A stretch of 6,260 nt of DNA, from contig JAFARV010000131.1 of the NCBI GenBank assembly GCA_019245255.1, forward strand, positions 1 to 6,260. Reading direction: 5' to 3'. This document shows positions 5,972-6,260 of this stretch, one piece after another. The position numbers were made by a program, and so were the translations under genes. Under the pieces are notes generated by a model, which saw only the letters and a list, made by a program, of their open reading frames with translations, was not told the DNA's origin and did no database searches. Every line of letters begins with the position of its first letter. The stretch's first letter is position 1. This DNA comes from Acidobacteriaceae bacterium (GTDB lineage Bacteria; Acidobacteriota; Terriglobia; Bryobacterales; Bryobacteraceae).

Positions 5972-6260
5972 GTGTCGACAGCCCCCATCTGTCCCAAGTC
6001 CGACGGAATACTCGAATCGTCCCTTTACGTCAGGGATGTCGCAGTTTCAGTCCAGTTCTACCAAAAGATCTTCGGGTTTCGTGTCATTCAGGATTTCCAA
6101 GATCGTGGTTGCGCCATGCAGGCCGGCAGCCGTCAAGTGTTGTTGCTATTCAAAAAAGGCGGGTCACTTTCGATCACATCTCCTCATGACGGCGAAGGGG
6201 AGCATCATCTTGCATTCGCAATTGCTGCTTCGGAGCTGTCGAAATGGGAGCAATGGCTAG
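5972..6260 (+). CDS. VOC (glyoxalase/bleomycin-resistance fold) family protein, 3' end outside window
   Basis: The frame is open from GTG 5972 to the right edge, giving 96 residues. GILESSLYVRDVAVSVQFYQ followed by KIFGFRVI (12-39) is the typical first beta-alpha-beta unit of VOC proteins (consensus LYVxDLxxAxxFYxxxLGFxV). EHHLAFAI (77-84) matches the second-strand metal-site motif, with His79 as the likely ligand. The usual first-strand His is replaced by Glu15, as I recall for the LExxLYVxDL branch of the family. Members catalyse metal-dependent chemistry such as glyoxalase, dioxygenase or antibiotic-modifying reactions; this substrate is unknown. Single-domain members are often ~130-140 residues, so about a third is missing. 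The GTG start is chosen because no in-frame ATG lies between it and the motif and the resulting N-terminus (MSTAPICPKSDG) is of normal length. Its ribosome-binding site is weak. It follows the zinc-ribbon gene by 14 bases, suggesting one transcript. Confidence 0.82.
   Translation, partial: MSTAPICPKSDGILESSLYVRDVAVSVQFYQKIFGFRVIQDFQDRGCAMQAGSRQVLLLFKKGGSLSITSPHDGEGEHHLAFAIAASELSKWEQWL

Noticed and set aside
6036..6260. ATG-initiated plus-strand frame at the right edge
   Set aside because: It is out of frame with the clear VOC protein covering the same bases and gives a Ser/Cys/Lys-rich sequence with no motif.

Overview
The window is densely coding, moderately GC-rich bacterial DNA. The gene content suggests a soil or environmental bacterium, most like Acidobacteriota: an apparent ABC-2 permease/amidohydrolase fusion, a membrane-embedded spermidine-synthase-like protein and a Tat-exported DUF362 protein. 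This lineage call is an inference from remembered protein character, not from any search. No tRNA, rRNA, CRISPR array, insertion sequence or phage gene is visible.

Layout. (1) From the left edge to 1623 (+) runs the 3' part of a large gene. The frame is open to base 1; its first ~30 codons and the following helix read like the tail of an ABC-2 transporter permease, and the rest is a complete metal-dependent amidohydrolase domain. (2) Its stop overlaps the start of an RsuA/RluB-family rRNA pseudouridine synthase (1620-2372, +) in an ATGA junction, so the two are probably co-transcribed and translationally coupled. (3) A convergent gene on the minus strand (2369-4444) encodes a 691-residue polytopic membrane protein with a C-terminal spermidine-synthase-like Rossmann domain. 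It starts at TTG, and its stop codon interlocks with that of the pseudouridine synthase. (4) A 61-bp divergent spacer separates it from a Tat-signal DUF362 protein (4506-5690, +). (5) After a 54-bp gap come a small cysteine-rich zinc-ribbon-like protein (5745-5957, +) and, 14 bp later, the first 96 codons of a VOC/glyoxalase-fold protein starting at GTG 5972 and cut by the right edge.

The genes do not form an obvious single pathway. There are three transcription blocks: a rightward amidohydrolase/pseudouridine synthase pair, a leftward membrane synthase-like gene, and a rightward DUF362/zinc-ribbon/VOC group whose co-transcription is plausible but unproven. No stretch over 300 bases lacks a gene. 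No clear multi-gene novel system is present. The most notable points are the transporter-hydrolase fusion, the unassigned zinc-ribbon protein, the VOC gene that an ATG-only scan would miss, and a pair of mutually exclusive hairpins inside the membrane synthase gene.
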